From an archaeon (GTDB taxonomy: Archaea; Methanobacteriota_B; Thermococci; Methanofastidiosales; NM3), in NCBI GenBank assembly GCA_004212155.1, contig RXIG01000008.1, positions 31,827-95,826 of the forward strand: a stretch of DNA of 64,000 nucleotides, in the 5' to 3' direction. The notes under the pieces are model-generated. The model was not told the origin of the DNA, did no database searches, and saw only the letters and a program-made list of their open reading frames with translations. Shown piece after piece: positions 17,452 to 26,422 of this stretch. Position numbers and translations under genes: made by a program. Position 1 is the stretch's first letter, and every line of letters begins with the position of its first letter.

Positions 17452-18388
17452 GGCGGATGAGGGCGTACGAGACCGCGCCCGACAAGAACGGCGTCGCTAT
17501 CCAACTGCCCACGATGCGCATGATAAAGCGCCTGTTGACCGATGTCGTGCCTTTCGTCAATCCCACCCCTACCACGCTTCCTACCGTCGCCTGGCTCAGC
17601 GAGACGGGGATGCCTATGAGCGTGCAGGCAAAGACGGTAAACGATGACGAGAACTGGCACACGAACGCCTGCAGGGGGTCGAGCTGCGTTATCCCCTTCC
17701 CGATGGTAAGTATGACGCGCTTTGAGAAGAGGAGCGCACCGATCGCGATGAACAGCGCACCGAGCACGATGGCGCTCTCGGCGTTCATGACATCCTGGGC
17801 CACGAGCGTTCCCACGGCGTTGCCGATGTTGTTTGAGCCGAGCGAGAACGAAACGAGGATGCCAGACCCCGCAACGAGTAGCGCAATGAAGCGCTCGTAA
17901 GTATACGCCCTTTGTTTGAAGAGGCGTGAGAACACGCCCCTGTAGAAGAAAAACGACAGAAACGACATGGCGGCTGAGAAGAAAGGAAGCAGCGTCCAGA
18001 CGACGGCGATGTCAAAGAGCACCGACGAGTTGAGGGCAAGGCCTGTTGCAAGCCCCGTTCCCGCCAGGGCGCCCACCACCGACTGCGTTGCCGAGACGGG
18101 AAAGCTCAGATACGTTGCTATCGCAACGGCGCTTGCGGCGCACGTGAGTGCGACAGAGAGCGTCAGGAGCTCAAGCGAGGACGTGTCAAGGAGCCCCCTT
18201 CCCACCGTGTCGATCGTGTTGCTTCCCGCAAGGAGCGCACCGGCGACGACGGAGACGCCAGCTAGCGCCGTCGCCTTGCGGTACGAGAGGATGTTGGCCC
18301 CCACCGTCGTACCGATGGCGTTGGCTATGTCGTTTGCCCCGATCGTTGCTGCGATGAACATGCTTGCAGCTATCAACGCCAGTTCCAT
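17441..18388 (-). CDS. pit: Inorganic phosphate transporter, PiT family
   Basis: A 315-residue multi-helix membrane protein with the two inverted PiT signatures (ATIGANDIANAIGTTVGA near the N-terminus and FSLGSNNIGNAVGTLVA in the second half). PiT proteins cotransport phosphate with H+ or Na+. The start at 18388 begins the first membrane helix, has GGACGGGA upstream, and lies after a TATA at 18424. The frame extends further upstream, but that would place the start before the promoter. No PhoU-like gene adjoins it. Confidence 0.9.
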   Translation of the reverse strand: MELALIAASMFIAATIGANDIANAIGTTVGANILSYRKATALAGVSVVAGALLAGSNTIDTVGRGLLDTSSLELLTLSVALTCAASAVAIATYLSFPVSATQSVVGALAGTGLATGLALNSSVLFDIAVVWTLLPFFSAAMSFLSFFFYRGVFSRLFKQRAYTYERFIALLVAGSGILVSFSLGSNNIGNAVGTLVAQDVMNAESAIVLGALFIAIGALLFSKRVILTIGKGITQLDPLQAFVCQFSSSFTVFACTLIGIPVSLSQATVGSVVGVGLTKGTTSVNRRFIMRIVGSWIATPFLSGAVSYALIRLIA

Positions 18389-18423
18389 GGAGATCCCGTC
18401 CTTACCTACAATGGCGGACAGAT

Positions 18424-18433
18424 ACATAAATAT
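18424..18433 (-). promoter_or_regulatory. TATA promoter of the phosphate transporter gene
   Basis: Minus strand CACAATATTTATGTATC, about 38 bases before the ATG. Confidence 0.45.
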
Positions 18434-18521
18434 TGTGAGCGCTTTGCCATACTTCGCCGCGCATATGAGAGAGGTCGGGGCGAGAACGCATGTGTCGACA
18501 CCCCACGGGAAAAACAAATAC

Positions 18522-18533
18522 AAATATATATAA
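18522..18533 (+). promoter_or_regulatory. TATA promoter of the AIM24-family gene
   Basis: AAATATATATAAAC, about 36 bases before the ATG at 18567, with a GGTGAT ribosome site just before the start. Confidence 0.55.
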
Positions 18534-18566
18534 ACATGCCGCGCAAGACATTTCTTGGTGATTATA

Positions 18567-19256
18567 ATGGAACAAGGGAAAGATTTTGATTACGAAGTAT
18601 TGAAGAGTCCGGCATACACCTTGCTGCAGGTCAACCTCAAGAGCGGCCAGTCCATCAAGGCGGAGGCGGGTGCCATGGTCTCGATGTCTGCCAACTGCAC
18701 CGTGCAAACGGGTATGCAGGGAGGCATGTTCGGTGCGTTCAAGCGCAAGGCGCTTGGAGGCGAGTCGTTCTTCCAGAACACGTTCACGGCTGAGAACGGC
18801 CCGGGCGAGATCACGCTGGCACCAGGGTATCCAGGCGACATACAGTGCATCCCGATGGAAGGCGAAAGGTGGATGATGCAGTCGGGAGCGTTCCTTGCAT
18901 CGACCCCCGACATGACACTTGACACCAAGTTCCAGGGGCTGCGGGGCATGGTATCGCGCGAGGGGCTCTTCTTCCTCAAGGCGGAAGGCAGGGGCGACCT
19001 CTTCGTCTCGGCGTTTGGCGCGCTCATCAAGCGCGAGCTTGCCGGCGAGATGATCATCGACACCGGGCACCTCGTGGGATTCTCCGAATCCATCGACTAC
19101 GAGGTCAAAAAGATCGGGGGGCTCAAGTCGACGTTCCTCTCGGGTGAAGGGCTCGTGCTCAAGCTCAAAGGGCACGGCAACGTCTACCTGCAGACGAGGA
19201 ACCCGACGGCGTTTGGCAGCTGGCTCGTTCCGTTCCTTCCCAACAAGAATCAGTAA
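18567..19256 (+). CDS. AIM24/TIGR00266 family protein
   Basis: A 229-residue, glycine-rich, all-beta protein with no signal or membrane helix. Characteristic segments are VNLKSGQSIKAEAGAMVSMS, FTAENGPGEITLAPGYPGDI and the repeated GLFFLKAEGRGDLFVSAFGA. This is the trp RNA-binding attenuator-like fold family found in many prokaryotes and in mitochondrial AIM24. Its function is not well defined. The ATG at 18567 is chosen over one four codons upstream because GGTGAT precedes it. It is divergent from the phosphate transporter and ends in a strong terminator. Confidence 0.9.
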   Translation: MEQGKDFDYEVLKSPAYTLLQVNLKSGQSIKAEAGAMVSMSANCTVQTGMQGGMFGAFKRKALGGESFFQNTFTAENGPGEITLAPGYPGDIQCIPMEGERWMMQSGAFLASTPDMTLDTKFQGLRGMVSREGLFFLKAEGRGDLFVSAFGALIKRELAGEMIIDTGHLVGFSESIDYEVKKIGGLKSTFLSGEGLVLKLKGHGNVYLQTRNPTAFGSWLVPFLPNKNQ

Positions 19257-19286
19257 GTCACCAGATGGTGACTCTCTTTTTTCTTC
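19256..19286 (+). terminator. Hairpin terminator after the AIM24-family gene
   Basis: AGTCACC, AGAT loop, GGTGACT forms a perfect 7-bp stem overlapping the stop codon, followed by CTCTTTTTTCTT. Confidence 0.75.
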
Positions 19287-19738
19287 TGTTTTCAGTTCTC
19301 TAATTCATAGATTTTTTTTCTTTCTTAAAACGTAAAATGAAAGAGTAAGATCATTGAAGATTCATTCATATCAATTTACATACGTGGACCTAATCAGGGA
19401 GGGACTGTCAGTATAGTCACCACAATATTTGACGATGACACAAAACGAAGTGCGTATCGCTTTAAGCCCGTGCACATCGGCATCCACCTTTACCTTCCAT
19501 CGTCTGACAGAATGAAAAAAGCAATATGGCTCGAAGGCAAAAACAACTTTGGTTTCTGCATCAACTAGCGGTCGTTTGTGAATCGAGCTAAAAATACCGG
19601 GACATGAAGGCGTATCATCATTGCAGAGACATTACATTGAGTTTTTATATGAGTCAGGGATAAGTTTTTTAATCTAATTTTAGTAAATTATATAGTTATT
19701 CATAAAAATAAAATAAGTATTATTTGGGGTGATAAATA
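19287..19738 (+). other. Intergenic region with a possible gene remnant and the promoter of the beta-helix gene
   Basis: About 450 bases between a terminator and the next gene. It contains the stop-free stretch listed separately (19341-19568), AT-rich DNA with TATA-like blocks (19664-19700), and a GGGGTGAT ribosome site at 19723-19732 serving the gene at 19739. Nothing else is recognisable. Confidence 0.5.
19341..19568 (+). pseudogene. Stop-free 75-codon stretch without a good start; possible remnant
   Basis: After an in-frame TGA at 19338 the frame stays open to TAG at 19566. It translates to protein-like sequence (GGTVSIVTTIFDDD, then FKPVHIGIHLYLPS and KAIWLEGKNNFGFC). No ATG, GTG or TTG with a ribosome site opens it; the only clear Met is near the end. 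The composition is unlike random AT-rich spacer. It could be the 3' end of a decayed gene, or a gene with a non-standard start. I do not recognise the family. Confidence 0.25.
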
Positions 19739-21961
19739 ATGAAACGAATTAATATTATTTTCTCTTATGCTTTTATTTTCATTCTGCTATCTGCTTTGTT
19801 CGCTTTCTCGCCTGTTTCAGCAGCCGCAACGATAACACTCTCGCCCAGCGGGGGAGATGATACTGCGGCGATCCATGCTGCCATAGACGACATCGATGAA
19901 GGGGGTACAATATATTTTGAAGGCGGCACCTTCTACGCCAACATCGTGATCAATGATCCTGGGAAGTCATTCTCGCTCGTGGGCGCCGGTGCGGGCTCTA
20001 CCATACTTGATGGTGAAGACAACGGTTCCATCCTTCGTATCGAATACACGGGCGATTGCGCTGTTACGGTTGAGGGATTCACCATTACCAATGGAAGCGG
20101 CACGATAGATAATGATTATAGCTTTAATATGAATGGTGGTGGAATATACATCTATCAATCAAAAGCCGTCGTATCCAACTGCATTTTCATTGAAAATTAT
20201 ACAAATTCATACGGTGGTGGACTATACTCCCACGAATCAGACGTAGCCCTGAACAACTGCACGTTCGAGGATAATACAGCGGGGAGTTATGGCGGTGGCA
20301 TTGATATCGACTATTCATCCACTATTGTTAACAACTGTACGTTCTTGAACAATGATAGTGGCGATTATGCGGGAGGAATGGATATTTACTACTCGAAAGC
20401 CACGGTCACTAACAGCACGTTCGAGAATAATTACGCTGACTACGGTGGCGGAGTATATGTTTATGGCATGTATGAAAACACCACAGAGGGCGCAATTGAC
20501 ACGTCTTTAGCATCATCGTCTGGTAAACGTAGAGATACAGGTTCTGTATACCCCCTGGGCGAAGTGTTGGGTACAAACAGCGATGCCGGCAGTGTCTTTA
20601 CCGATTGTACTTTCAAAGAAAACGATGCTGAATATGGCGGCGGCATGTACAACGATTACGAAGCCATCATTTCAATTGCCACCTGCACGTTTGAGGAGAA
20701 CAGTGCCTATTACAACGGGGGGGGAATTGAAAACTATGATACGTATAGCGTGAACATAGACAACTGCCTGTTCACCGGGAACTATACGGAGTCTGGCAAC
20801 GGCGGCGGCATGCACAACTGTGGCGCCAGCCTCGTCGTGAGCACCTGTATATTCGAGTATAATGTTGCCGAATACCAAGGCGGAGGCATGATGAACGGTG
20901 ACTATTCAGAGCCGATCGTTACTGATTGCATCTTTCGATTCAACGAAGCGTACTACCAAGGTGGTGGGGGCATGATGAACGCCGGTGGGGCGGCCCCTCA
21001 CGTCATCTCTTGCACGTTCACGAACAACTGGGCGGAAAACCGCGGCGGTGGGATGTATAATGCAGGTTCCACAGGTGCTACGCCCATCGTTACCGATTGC
21101 ATATTCTCTTACAACGAGGCAGGCTGGCGCGGAGCTGGTATGGATAATCATGGCTACAGCGAACCGTACGTCACCAACTGCGTATTTGTTGGAAATGTCG
21201 TGATTGGTGAGCCACATTCAAATGCCATTGCTTCGATGGGCGATGAAGTCCCCATGGAAAGTGCCGGGGGCGGCGGTATGTTCAATGGGTATTCATGCGT
21301 GCCGACAGTAATCAATTGCACGTTCACGCAAAACTCCATACCGTACTACAGTTCTGGGGGGACCTATGATGGCGAGAACGGCGGAGGTGTGAAGTTCAAC
21401 ACATCGTACACATCGACGTTTACCAACTGCGTTATCTGGGGGAACTTCTGCGGTGACAATCCGAACGAAGTCCTTGATACCAACGGGGACTATGCGCTCA
21501 TCACGTACTCCAACGTCGGCGGCGGCTGGCCCGGCGAGGGCAACATCGACGCAGACCCGCTCTTTGTCAACGCACCAACTGACGTCGCGCTCCGCTCTGG
21601 CTCGCCCTGCATCGACGCCGGCACCGACATGAGCCCCGACGTGGTCGACGATATCCTCGGCGTTGCCAGGCCGCAGTACCGCGCATATGACATGGGTGCC
21701 TATGAATATGTGGCAAAGAGCACCTGGTCGCCCGTCTCGATCATGCCACTTGCGCGAACGCAGCTGGCATATGTCCTTGAGGAATGGAACGCGCTGTCCG
21801 AGCAGCTGCCCGAGGAGCCAAGCGACGAGATGACCGAGCTCATCGAGCGCATCCAGGAACATATGGGAAACGCGACAGGACTGGCAAATCCAATCTACGC
21901 ATCTGGCGAGCTTGCAAAGGCGCTCTCGCTCATGGGCGAGCTATCGGCGCTCATGGCATAA
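19739..21961 (+). CDS. Secreted right-handed beta-helix protein (Pmp-like repeats)
   Basis: A 740-residue exported protein with a signal peptide (FSYAFIFILLSALFAFSPVSA). From about residue 90 it carries many repeats of the type CTFEDNTAGSYGGGIDI and CTFTNNWAENRGGGMYN. These are the polymorphic-outer-membrane/parallel beta-helix pattern with stacked cysteines and GGG turns. The repeat zone closes with the usual cap PLFVNAPTDVALRSGSPCID and AYDMGAYEY. The last ~65 residues are helical (EEWNALSEQLPEEPSDEMTE onward) with no membrane anchor. Beta-helix proteins of this kind are adhesins or polysaccharide-active enzymes; no catalytic residues are evident. It is monocistronic, with its own terminator. 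Confidence 0.88.
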   Translation: MKRINIIFSYAFIFILLSALFAFSPVSAAATITLSPSGGDDTAAIHAAIDDIDEGGTIYFEGGTFYANIVINDPGKSFSLVGAGAGSTILDGEDNGSILRIEYTGDCAVTVEGFTITNGSGTIDNDYSFNMNGGGIYIYQSKAVVSNCIFIENYTNSYGGGLYSHESDVALNNCTFEDNTAGSYGGGIDIDYSSTIVNNCTFLNNDSGDYAGGMDIYYSKATVTNSTFENNYADYGGGVYVYGMYENTTEGAIDTSLASSSGKRRDTGSVYPLGEVLGTNSDAGSVFTDCTFKENDAEYGGGMYNDYEAIISIATCTFEENSAYYNGGGIENYDTYSVNIDNCLFTGNYTESGNGGGMHNCGASLVVSTCIFEYNVAEYQGGGMMNGDYSEPIVTDCIFRFNEAYYQGGGGMMNAGGAAPHVISCTFTNNWAENRGGGMYNAGSTGATPIVTDCIFSYNEAGWRGAGMDNHGYSEPYVTNCVFVGNVVIGEPHSNAIASMGDEVPMESAGGGGMFNGYSCVPTVINCTFTQNSIPYYSSGGTYDGENGGGVKFNTSYTSTFTNCVIWGNFCGDNPNEVLDTNGDYALITYSNVGGGWPGEGNIDADPLFVNAPTDVALRSGSPCIDAGTDMSPDVVDDILGVARPQYRAYDMGAYEYVAKSTWSPVSIMPLARTQLAYVLEEWNALSEQLPEEPSDEMTELIERIQEHMGNATGLANPIYASGELAKALSLMGELSALMA

Positions 21962-21970
21962 CGGACCAAC

Positions 21971-22002
21971 GCAGTCCTTTTGGACTGCTATCTTCTCTTT
22001 TA
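21971..22002 (+). terminator. Hairpin terminator after the beta-helix gene
   Basis: GCAGTCC, TTTT loop, GGACTGC forms a perfect 7-bp stem, followed by TATCTTCTCTTTT. Confidence 0.75.
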
Positions 22003-22144
22003 TATCTGGTCTTGAAAGATCTGTTTCTTCTTTATCATGCCACTGTATGAATCCAATGTTTTTAAAATGGAAATAAAAAGTTCTTCGATAAAAATAAGCA
22101 TGAAACGACTTTAAAATAAATAAAAAAATATTTTTGTAGAAATA

Positions 22145-22933
22145 TCAATCCTTTTCTATCGCATCGATAAGCGTGAGCTGGTGCGCGCCGATGCACTTGT
22201 TGTAATCGAGCTGCGCCTCGACACCGTAGACGTCGCGGATGTTGTCGGGCGTGAGCACCTCCTCTGACGCACCGCACGAATGGACGCCGCCGTCCTTGAG
22301 CAAGAGCAACCGGTCGCAGTAGCGAAGCGAGAGGTTGAGGTTGTGGGATATGATAATCACGACCATGTTGTGTTCGACGGCAAGGGAGCGCACGAGCTTC
22401 ATGACCTCGAACTGGTGATTGATGTCAAGCTGTGACGTGGGCTCGTCGAGGAGGAGGACCCGCGGCTCCTGCGCGAGCGCGCGGGCGATGATCACGCGTT
22501 GAAGCTCGCCGCCTGAAAGTTGCGATATCGGCCGCTCAAAGAGATGATCGATCGATGTGAGCCTCATCGACTCGCGGACGATCGAGATGTCGTGGGCGCC
22601 CTCGCGCTGGAATCGGCCCAGGTGCGGGATGCGCCCCATCATGACGACGTCAAAGACGGAAAACGGGAACGTGAGCGTCGTCGACTGGGGAACGACGCCA
22701 AAGACCCTCGCGATACGGGAACGGTCCCATACCGTGACATCCTCGCCATCGAGCGTGATGGCACCGCCCTGGGGACTGAGAACGAGGCGCAGGCACCGAA
22801 GCAGCGTCGTCTTGCCCGAGCCGTTGGGGCCAACGATGCCAAACACCTCGCCGCTATGCGCGGAAAACGAGACGTCGCGCAGCACTTTTTTGGTGGGAAA
22901 CGAGAAGTTGAGGGACGAGACTGAAAGTTTCAT
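22145..22933 (-). CDS. ABC transporter ATPase, BtuD/FhuC/FepC type
   Basis: A 262-residue ATP-binding subunit with Walker A GPNGSGKTTLL, signature LSGGELQRVIIARAL, Walker B VLLLDEPTSQLD and the H-loop ISHNLN. The family energises uptake of corrinoids, haem or ferric siderophores with FecCD-type permeases. It is the last gene of a binding protein-permease-ATPase operon and starts 3 bases after the permease stop. The substrate is not decidable from this subunit. Confidence 0.93.
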   Translation of the reverse strand: MKLSVSSLNFSFPTKKVLRDVSFSAHSGEVFGIVGPNGSGKTTLLRCLRLVLSPQGGAITLDGEDVTVWDRSRIARVFGVVPQSTTLTFPFSVFDVVMMGRIPHLGRFQREGAHDISIVRESMRLTSIDHLFERPISQLSGGELQRVIIARALAQEPRVLLLDEPTSQLDINHQFEVMKLVRSLAVEHNMVVIIISHNLNLSLRYCDRLLLLKDGGVHSCGASEEVLTPDNIRDVYGVEAQLDYNKCIGAHQLTLIDAIEKD

Positions 22934-22936
22934 TTT

Positions 22937-23998
22937 TTACCACCCCATGCGCTCCTTGCGCTTTCGCAGGAGATAAAGGAAGAACGGCACGCCGAAAAGC
23001 GACGTGATGATGCCGACGGGAAGCTCGGCAGGCATGATGATCGTGCGCGCCAGCGTGTCGGTGAGGATCAAAAAGATCCCGCCAACCAAGACGGAGGCGG
23101 GGATGAGGATCTTGTGGTCGGGCCCGACGAAGATGCGGGCGATGTGGGGGATGATGAGGCCGACAAAGCCGATGACGCCCGAGACGGCAACGCAGGCGCC
23201 CACGGTAAACGCGGTGAGCACGAGTATGATACGCTTGGTCGATTCGACCTTGATGCCGAGGTCGGTCGCGTTCTCCTCGCCAAGCAGCATGGCGTTGAGC
23301 TCGCGGGAGAGCACGTAGAAGAGCGGGACAGCGACGACTATGAGGGGAAGCGTCACCGCGACCTTGTCCCACGTCGACGCCCAGAGCCCGCCCATCATCC
23401 AGAAGACGATGCGCTCGAGCTGCTGGTCGGCAAAGTAGAGCATGAGGGAGACGAGGGCCGAGAAGAACGACGAGAGCGCGATGCCTGAAAGGAGGAGCGT
23501 CTCTGTTGGCACCTTGTTGTTGACCCGCGATATCATGTAGACGAAAAAGACGGTAAGCGTCGCGAAAAGAAACGCGAAGAACGGCAGGAAGATATAGGCA
23601 AGACCGAGATTGACAGCAAGAGCCGCACCGAACGCGCCCCCCGATGAGAGGCCGCAGACGTAAGGGGACGCCATGGGATTGCGAAAGAGACCCTGCATGG
23701 CACATCCTGAGACGGCCAGGCCCATCCCGACAAGCATACCGAGCAGCACGCGCGGGAGGCGGACGTCCATCACGATGGAAGTGTACGAGTGGGGCCACGT
23801 CTGCATGACAGAGTCGCCCACGCGCGGTATCTGCATCCAGAAGATGTGCAGGATCGTTGACGGCGAGATCGATACCGGTCCGACCATGATGCCGAGGACT
23901 GCAACGGCGAACAAAGAAAGGATGAGGCCCACCATGACGGTGAGCCGATACATCCGTACGCTATGGAAGTACGCTTCGATATCCTGCATCACGTTCAC
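22937..23998 (-). CDS. ABC transporter permease, FecCD/BtuC family
   Basis: A 353-residue membrane protein with about ten helices. Family signatures seen are RLPRVLLGMLVGMGLAVSG, LFRNPMASPYVCGLSSGGAF and VIGFVGLIIPHIARIFVGPD. It forms the channel for iron-chelate or cobalamin import with the neighbouring ATPase. Its first codon overlaps the binding-protein stop by 4 bases. Confidence 0.94.
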   Translation of the reverse strand: MNVMQDIEAYFHSVRMYRLTVMVGLILSLFAVAVLGIMVGPVSISPSTILHIFWMQIPRVGDSVMQTWPHSYTSIVMDVRLPRVLLGMLVGMGLAVSGCAMQGLFRNPMASPYVCGLSSGGAFGAALAVNLGLAYIFLPFFAFLFATLTVFFVYMISRVNNKVPTETLLLSGIALSSFFSALVSLMLYFADQQLERIVFWMMGGLWASTWDKVAVTLPLIVVAVPLFYVLSRELNAMLLGEENATDLGIKVESTKRIILVLTAFTVGACVAVSGVIGFVGLIIPHIARIFVGPDHKILIPASVLVGGIFLILTDTLARTIIMPAELPVGIITSLFGVPFFLYLLRKRKERMGW

Positions 23999-25290
23999 TC
24001 GAAGTACTCAGGATAAAACCATTTCGCCAGCTGCTCGAGCCCGAGCACGAGACGGGGGTTCGATGTGACCATGTCGCTCTCGACGGCATAGACCCTGTCG
24101 TTGGCAACAGCGGATATCTGGTCCCATCCGCTGCGCGCCTTGATCTCCTCGACGGATGCGCCATACGAGAGCACTACGATGACGTCGGGGTCCTCCTGGA
24201 TGATCCACTCGCTTGAGAGCACCGGGTAGCGCGACTCCTCGTCTGCTGCGATGTTGATGCCGCCTGCCATCTCGATGAGCTCGCCGGTGAACGTGTCGGC
24301 GTTGAGGCTCTTGAACGGTTGGGACGTCTCGTAGAAGACCGTGGGTCGGTCCTCGACAGGGATCGTGTCCACGTAGTCGGTGATCTCCGATATGCGCGCC
24401 TGCATGTCGCCGATGACTTCCTGTGCGTTCTCCTCGAAGCCAAGGATCGTGCCGAAGAGCCCGATCTCATCGTAGATGTCGCTGACCGAGGCGGGATTTA
24501 TCGCCATCACGTTGATGCCGCGCTGCTCGATGTTCTCGATGGCATCGCCGTAGAAGTACCATATGACGACGAGGTCGGGCTCGAGCTCGATGAGCTTTTC
24601 CATGTCAAGCGACGACCCGCTCCCGAGATTAGGAAGGCTGGCGACCTCCTCGGGGTACGTGCTGTACTTGTCGACGCCGACGACCTTCTCGCCCGCACCG
24701 ATGGCAAACATCACCTCTGTGGCGGAGCTTGCAAGCGACACCACGCGCTCGGGCACCTTCCCTATGGTGACCTCGCGGCCGGCGCCGTCCTCGAACGTGT
24801 AGTCGATATAGGTCTCCTCGATCGAAGGCGGCACGAGGACCGCATCGATCACGTGGAGCGTGCCGTTGGTGCATTCAATGTCCTGTTCGGTAACAGAGGC
24901 CCCCCCTATGGAGAGCGAGCCTGCGGCATTGACCTCGATGTCCTCGCCCTGCAGCGTGGCAAGCGTCTGGGACTGTGAGATCTTGGATGCCGAGTACGAC
25001 CCTTCAAGCACGTGATACGTCAATATCTGTTCCAGGAGCGCCGGGTCGGACGCATAGCGCTCGTCTAGAGACTCGAGCGCGTCGTTGCTTGGCGCAAGAA
25101 GGGTGTAGTCTCCCTCCTCGCCAAACACATCATAGAGTCCTGCGGACGTGAGCGCGTCAACGAGCATCGAGAGCTGCGGGCGCTCCTCGAGCTCATCGGC
25201 GATGGTCGTATCGGGGCCGCCCCCGATGCATCCGCCGACAAGTCCCGTCAAGAGGACGATAAGCAAACCAAGTGTTACAAACTTTTTCAT
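23995..25290 (-). CDS. Lipoprotein with FAS1 domain fused to a TroA/BtuF-type substrate-binding domain
   Basis: A 431-residue exported lipoprotein with lipobox LVGGC at residue 21. Residues about 28-155 form a fasciclin (FAS1) domain: LVDALTSAGLYDVFGEEGDY, TLLAPSNDAL, ILTYHVLEG and GTLHVIDAVL. Residues about 165-431 form a helical-backbone metal-chelate/corrinoid binding protein: ERVVSLASSATEVMFAIGAG, LEPDLVVIW and the C-terminal DRVYAVESDMV. The ATG at 25290 has AAGGAGG upstream and begins the lipoprotein signal. It heads the ABC operon. FAS1 domains normally act in adhesion, and some bind haem, so the fusion may help capture ligand or dock at the surface. That role is inference. Confidence 0.9.
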   Translation of the reverse strand: MKKFVTLGLLIVLLTGLVGGCIGGGPDTTIADELEERPQLSMLVDALTSAGLYDVFGEEGDYTLLAPSNDALESLDERYASDPALLEQILTYHVLEGSYSASKISQSQTLATLQGEDIEVNAAGSLSIGGASVTEQDIECTNGTLHVIDAVLVPPSIEETYIDYTFEDGAGREVTIGKVPERVVSLASSATEVMFAIGAGEKVVGVDKYSTYPEEVASLPNLGSGSSLDMEKLIELEPDLVVIWYFYGDAIENIEQRGINVMAINPASVSDIYDEIGLFGTILGFEENAQEVIGDMQARISEITDYVDTIPVEDRPTVFYETSQPFKSLNADTFTGELIEMAGGINIAADEESRYPVLSSEWIIQEDPDVIVVLSYGASVEEIKARSGWDQISAVANDRVYAVESDMVTSNPRLVLGLEQLAKWFYPEYFE

Positions 25291-25330
25291 TGATGTTACC
25301 TCCTTGTGATTCATAACACCTTTTGGATAC

Positions 25331-25342
25331 AATATAAATATT
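25331..25342 (-). promoter_or_regulatory. TATA promoter of the FAS1-binding-protein ABC operon
   Basis: Minus strand GAGAAAAATATTTATATTG, about 45 bases before the ATG, leaving room for the AAGGAGG leader. Confidence 0.5.
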
Positions 25343-25370
25343 TTTCTCAATGGATATGCCATTTTATGGT

Positions 25371-25474
25371 AAATAGTAACACAAAACAAACTAGTTGTTT
25401 CAAATAGTAACAAGATTTTGAGAATAATAAATATGAGGGCAGATTCAGCTAATAATATAAAAAGTAACACAAAA
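25371..25474. repeat. Three direct copies of an AGTAACA-type motif upstream of the ABC operon
   Basis: AAATAGTAACA occurs at 25371-25381 and 25402-25412, 31 bases apart. AGTAACACAAAA occurs at 25375-25386 and 25463-25474. A palindrome AACTAGTT lies between the first two. The cluster sits just upstream of the iron/corrinoid-type operon promoter and between divergent genes, which suggests a regulator binding region. Confidence 0.4.
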
Positions 25475-25567
25475 TATAATATTAAAAATAAAACGTGACA
25501 CGAAGTCGGATGCATGCGCCGCATAGACGATGGCAAGATTTATGTGGTTGCACTGCGAATGTGTGCC

Positions 25568-26422
25568 ATGAACGTGCTCTTCTGCGGAAACATGAATCAC
25601 GACATCATACTCGTGGTCCCGCGCTTCCCCGAGTTTCACGAGAAGCTCTCAGTGGAAACGTACTACGAGGGCGAGGGCGGGTCGGCTGCCAACACGTGCT
25701 GGTGGTATGCGGGCCTCGGCGGGAGTGCGCGCATGTGCGGAGCCGTCGGACAGGACGCGCGGGGGGATGCCTGCGTGCGTTCGCTCGCACACAATGGCGT
25801 CGACACGAGCCATGTCGTGCGGGCAGATGCGCCCACCGGTCTCGCCGTCGCCATGTCGTGCGGGCAGGACAAGCGCATGGTCAAGGTGAACGGCGCCAAC
25901 GACCATGTGCGCTGCACGCGCGAGGCACTCGGGGACGTCGGCCACCTTCATCTCTCATCGGTGGCAAGAGACGTGGCAAACGAGGCGATGCGCCTCGCCC
26001 GCGACGCGGGCGCCACCGTATCGTGGGACCCTTCGGAGCGTCTCTACGAGGACCTGCTGCCGCTTGTCGACATCCTCTTCATCAACGAGGACGACCATGC
26101 GCGGATGAATGCGAAAGGACACCTGCCTCCGACAGTGGTCGTCACGAAAAATGAAGGTGGCTGTGTCATCAACGACACGACCGATGTCCCCTCATACGGA
26201 TCGGACGCCGTCGACACCACGGGCGCGGGGGATGCGTTCGACGCAGGCTATCTCCACGCACTCCATGCGGGCTGTGATCCCTGGGAATGTGGCATGTGGG
26301 GCGTCGTTTGCGCATCGTTTAATGTCGCGCGCATCGGCGCACGCGACGGGTTCTCAAGCAGGGACGACATCAGCGCCACCGCACGGCGCATGATCAGGGG
26401 CCTGCGTGCATCATCTCGTTGA
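25568..26422 (+). CDS. PfkB-family carbohydrate/nucleoside kinase
   Basis: A 284-residue ribokinase-fold kinase. PfkB signature 1 is seen as GGSAANTCWWYAGLGG, and signature 2 as DTTGAGDAFDAGYLHAL with the catalytic aspartate. The ATG at 25568 starts the first beta strand (MNVLFCGNMNHD), and a TATA-like GATTTATG lies about 25 bases upstream, suggesting a nearly leaderless mRNA. The substrate cannot be deduced. The 3' end overlaps the convergent ferritin-like gene by 29 bases. Confidence 0.9.
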   Translation: MNVLFCGNMNHDIILVVPRFPEFHEKLSVETYYEGEGGSAANTCWWYAGLGGSARMCGAVGQDARGDACVRSLAHNGVDTSHVVRADAPTGLAVAMSCGQDKRMVKVNGANDHVRCTREALGDVGHLHLSSVARDVANEAMRLARDAGATVSWDPSERLYEDLLPLVDILFINEDDHARMNAKGHLPPTVVVTKNEGGCVINDTTDVPSYGSDAVDTTGAGDAFDAGYLHALHAGCDPWECGMWGVVCASFNVARIGARDGFSSRDDISATARRMIRGLRASSR

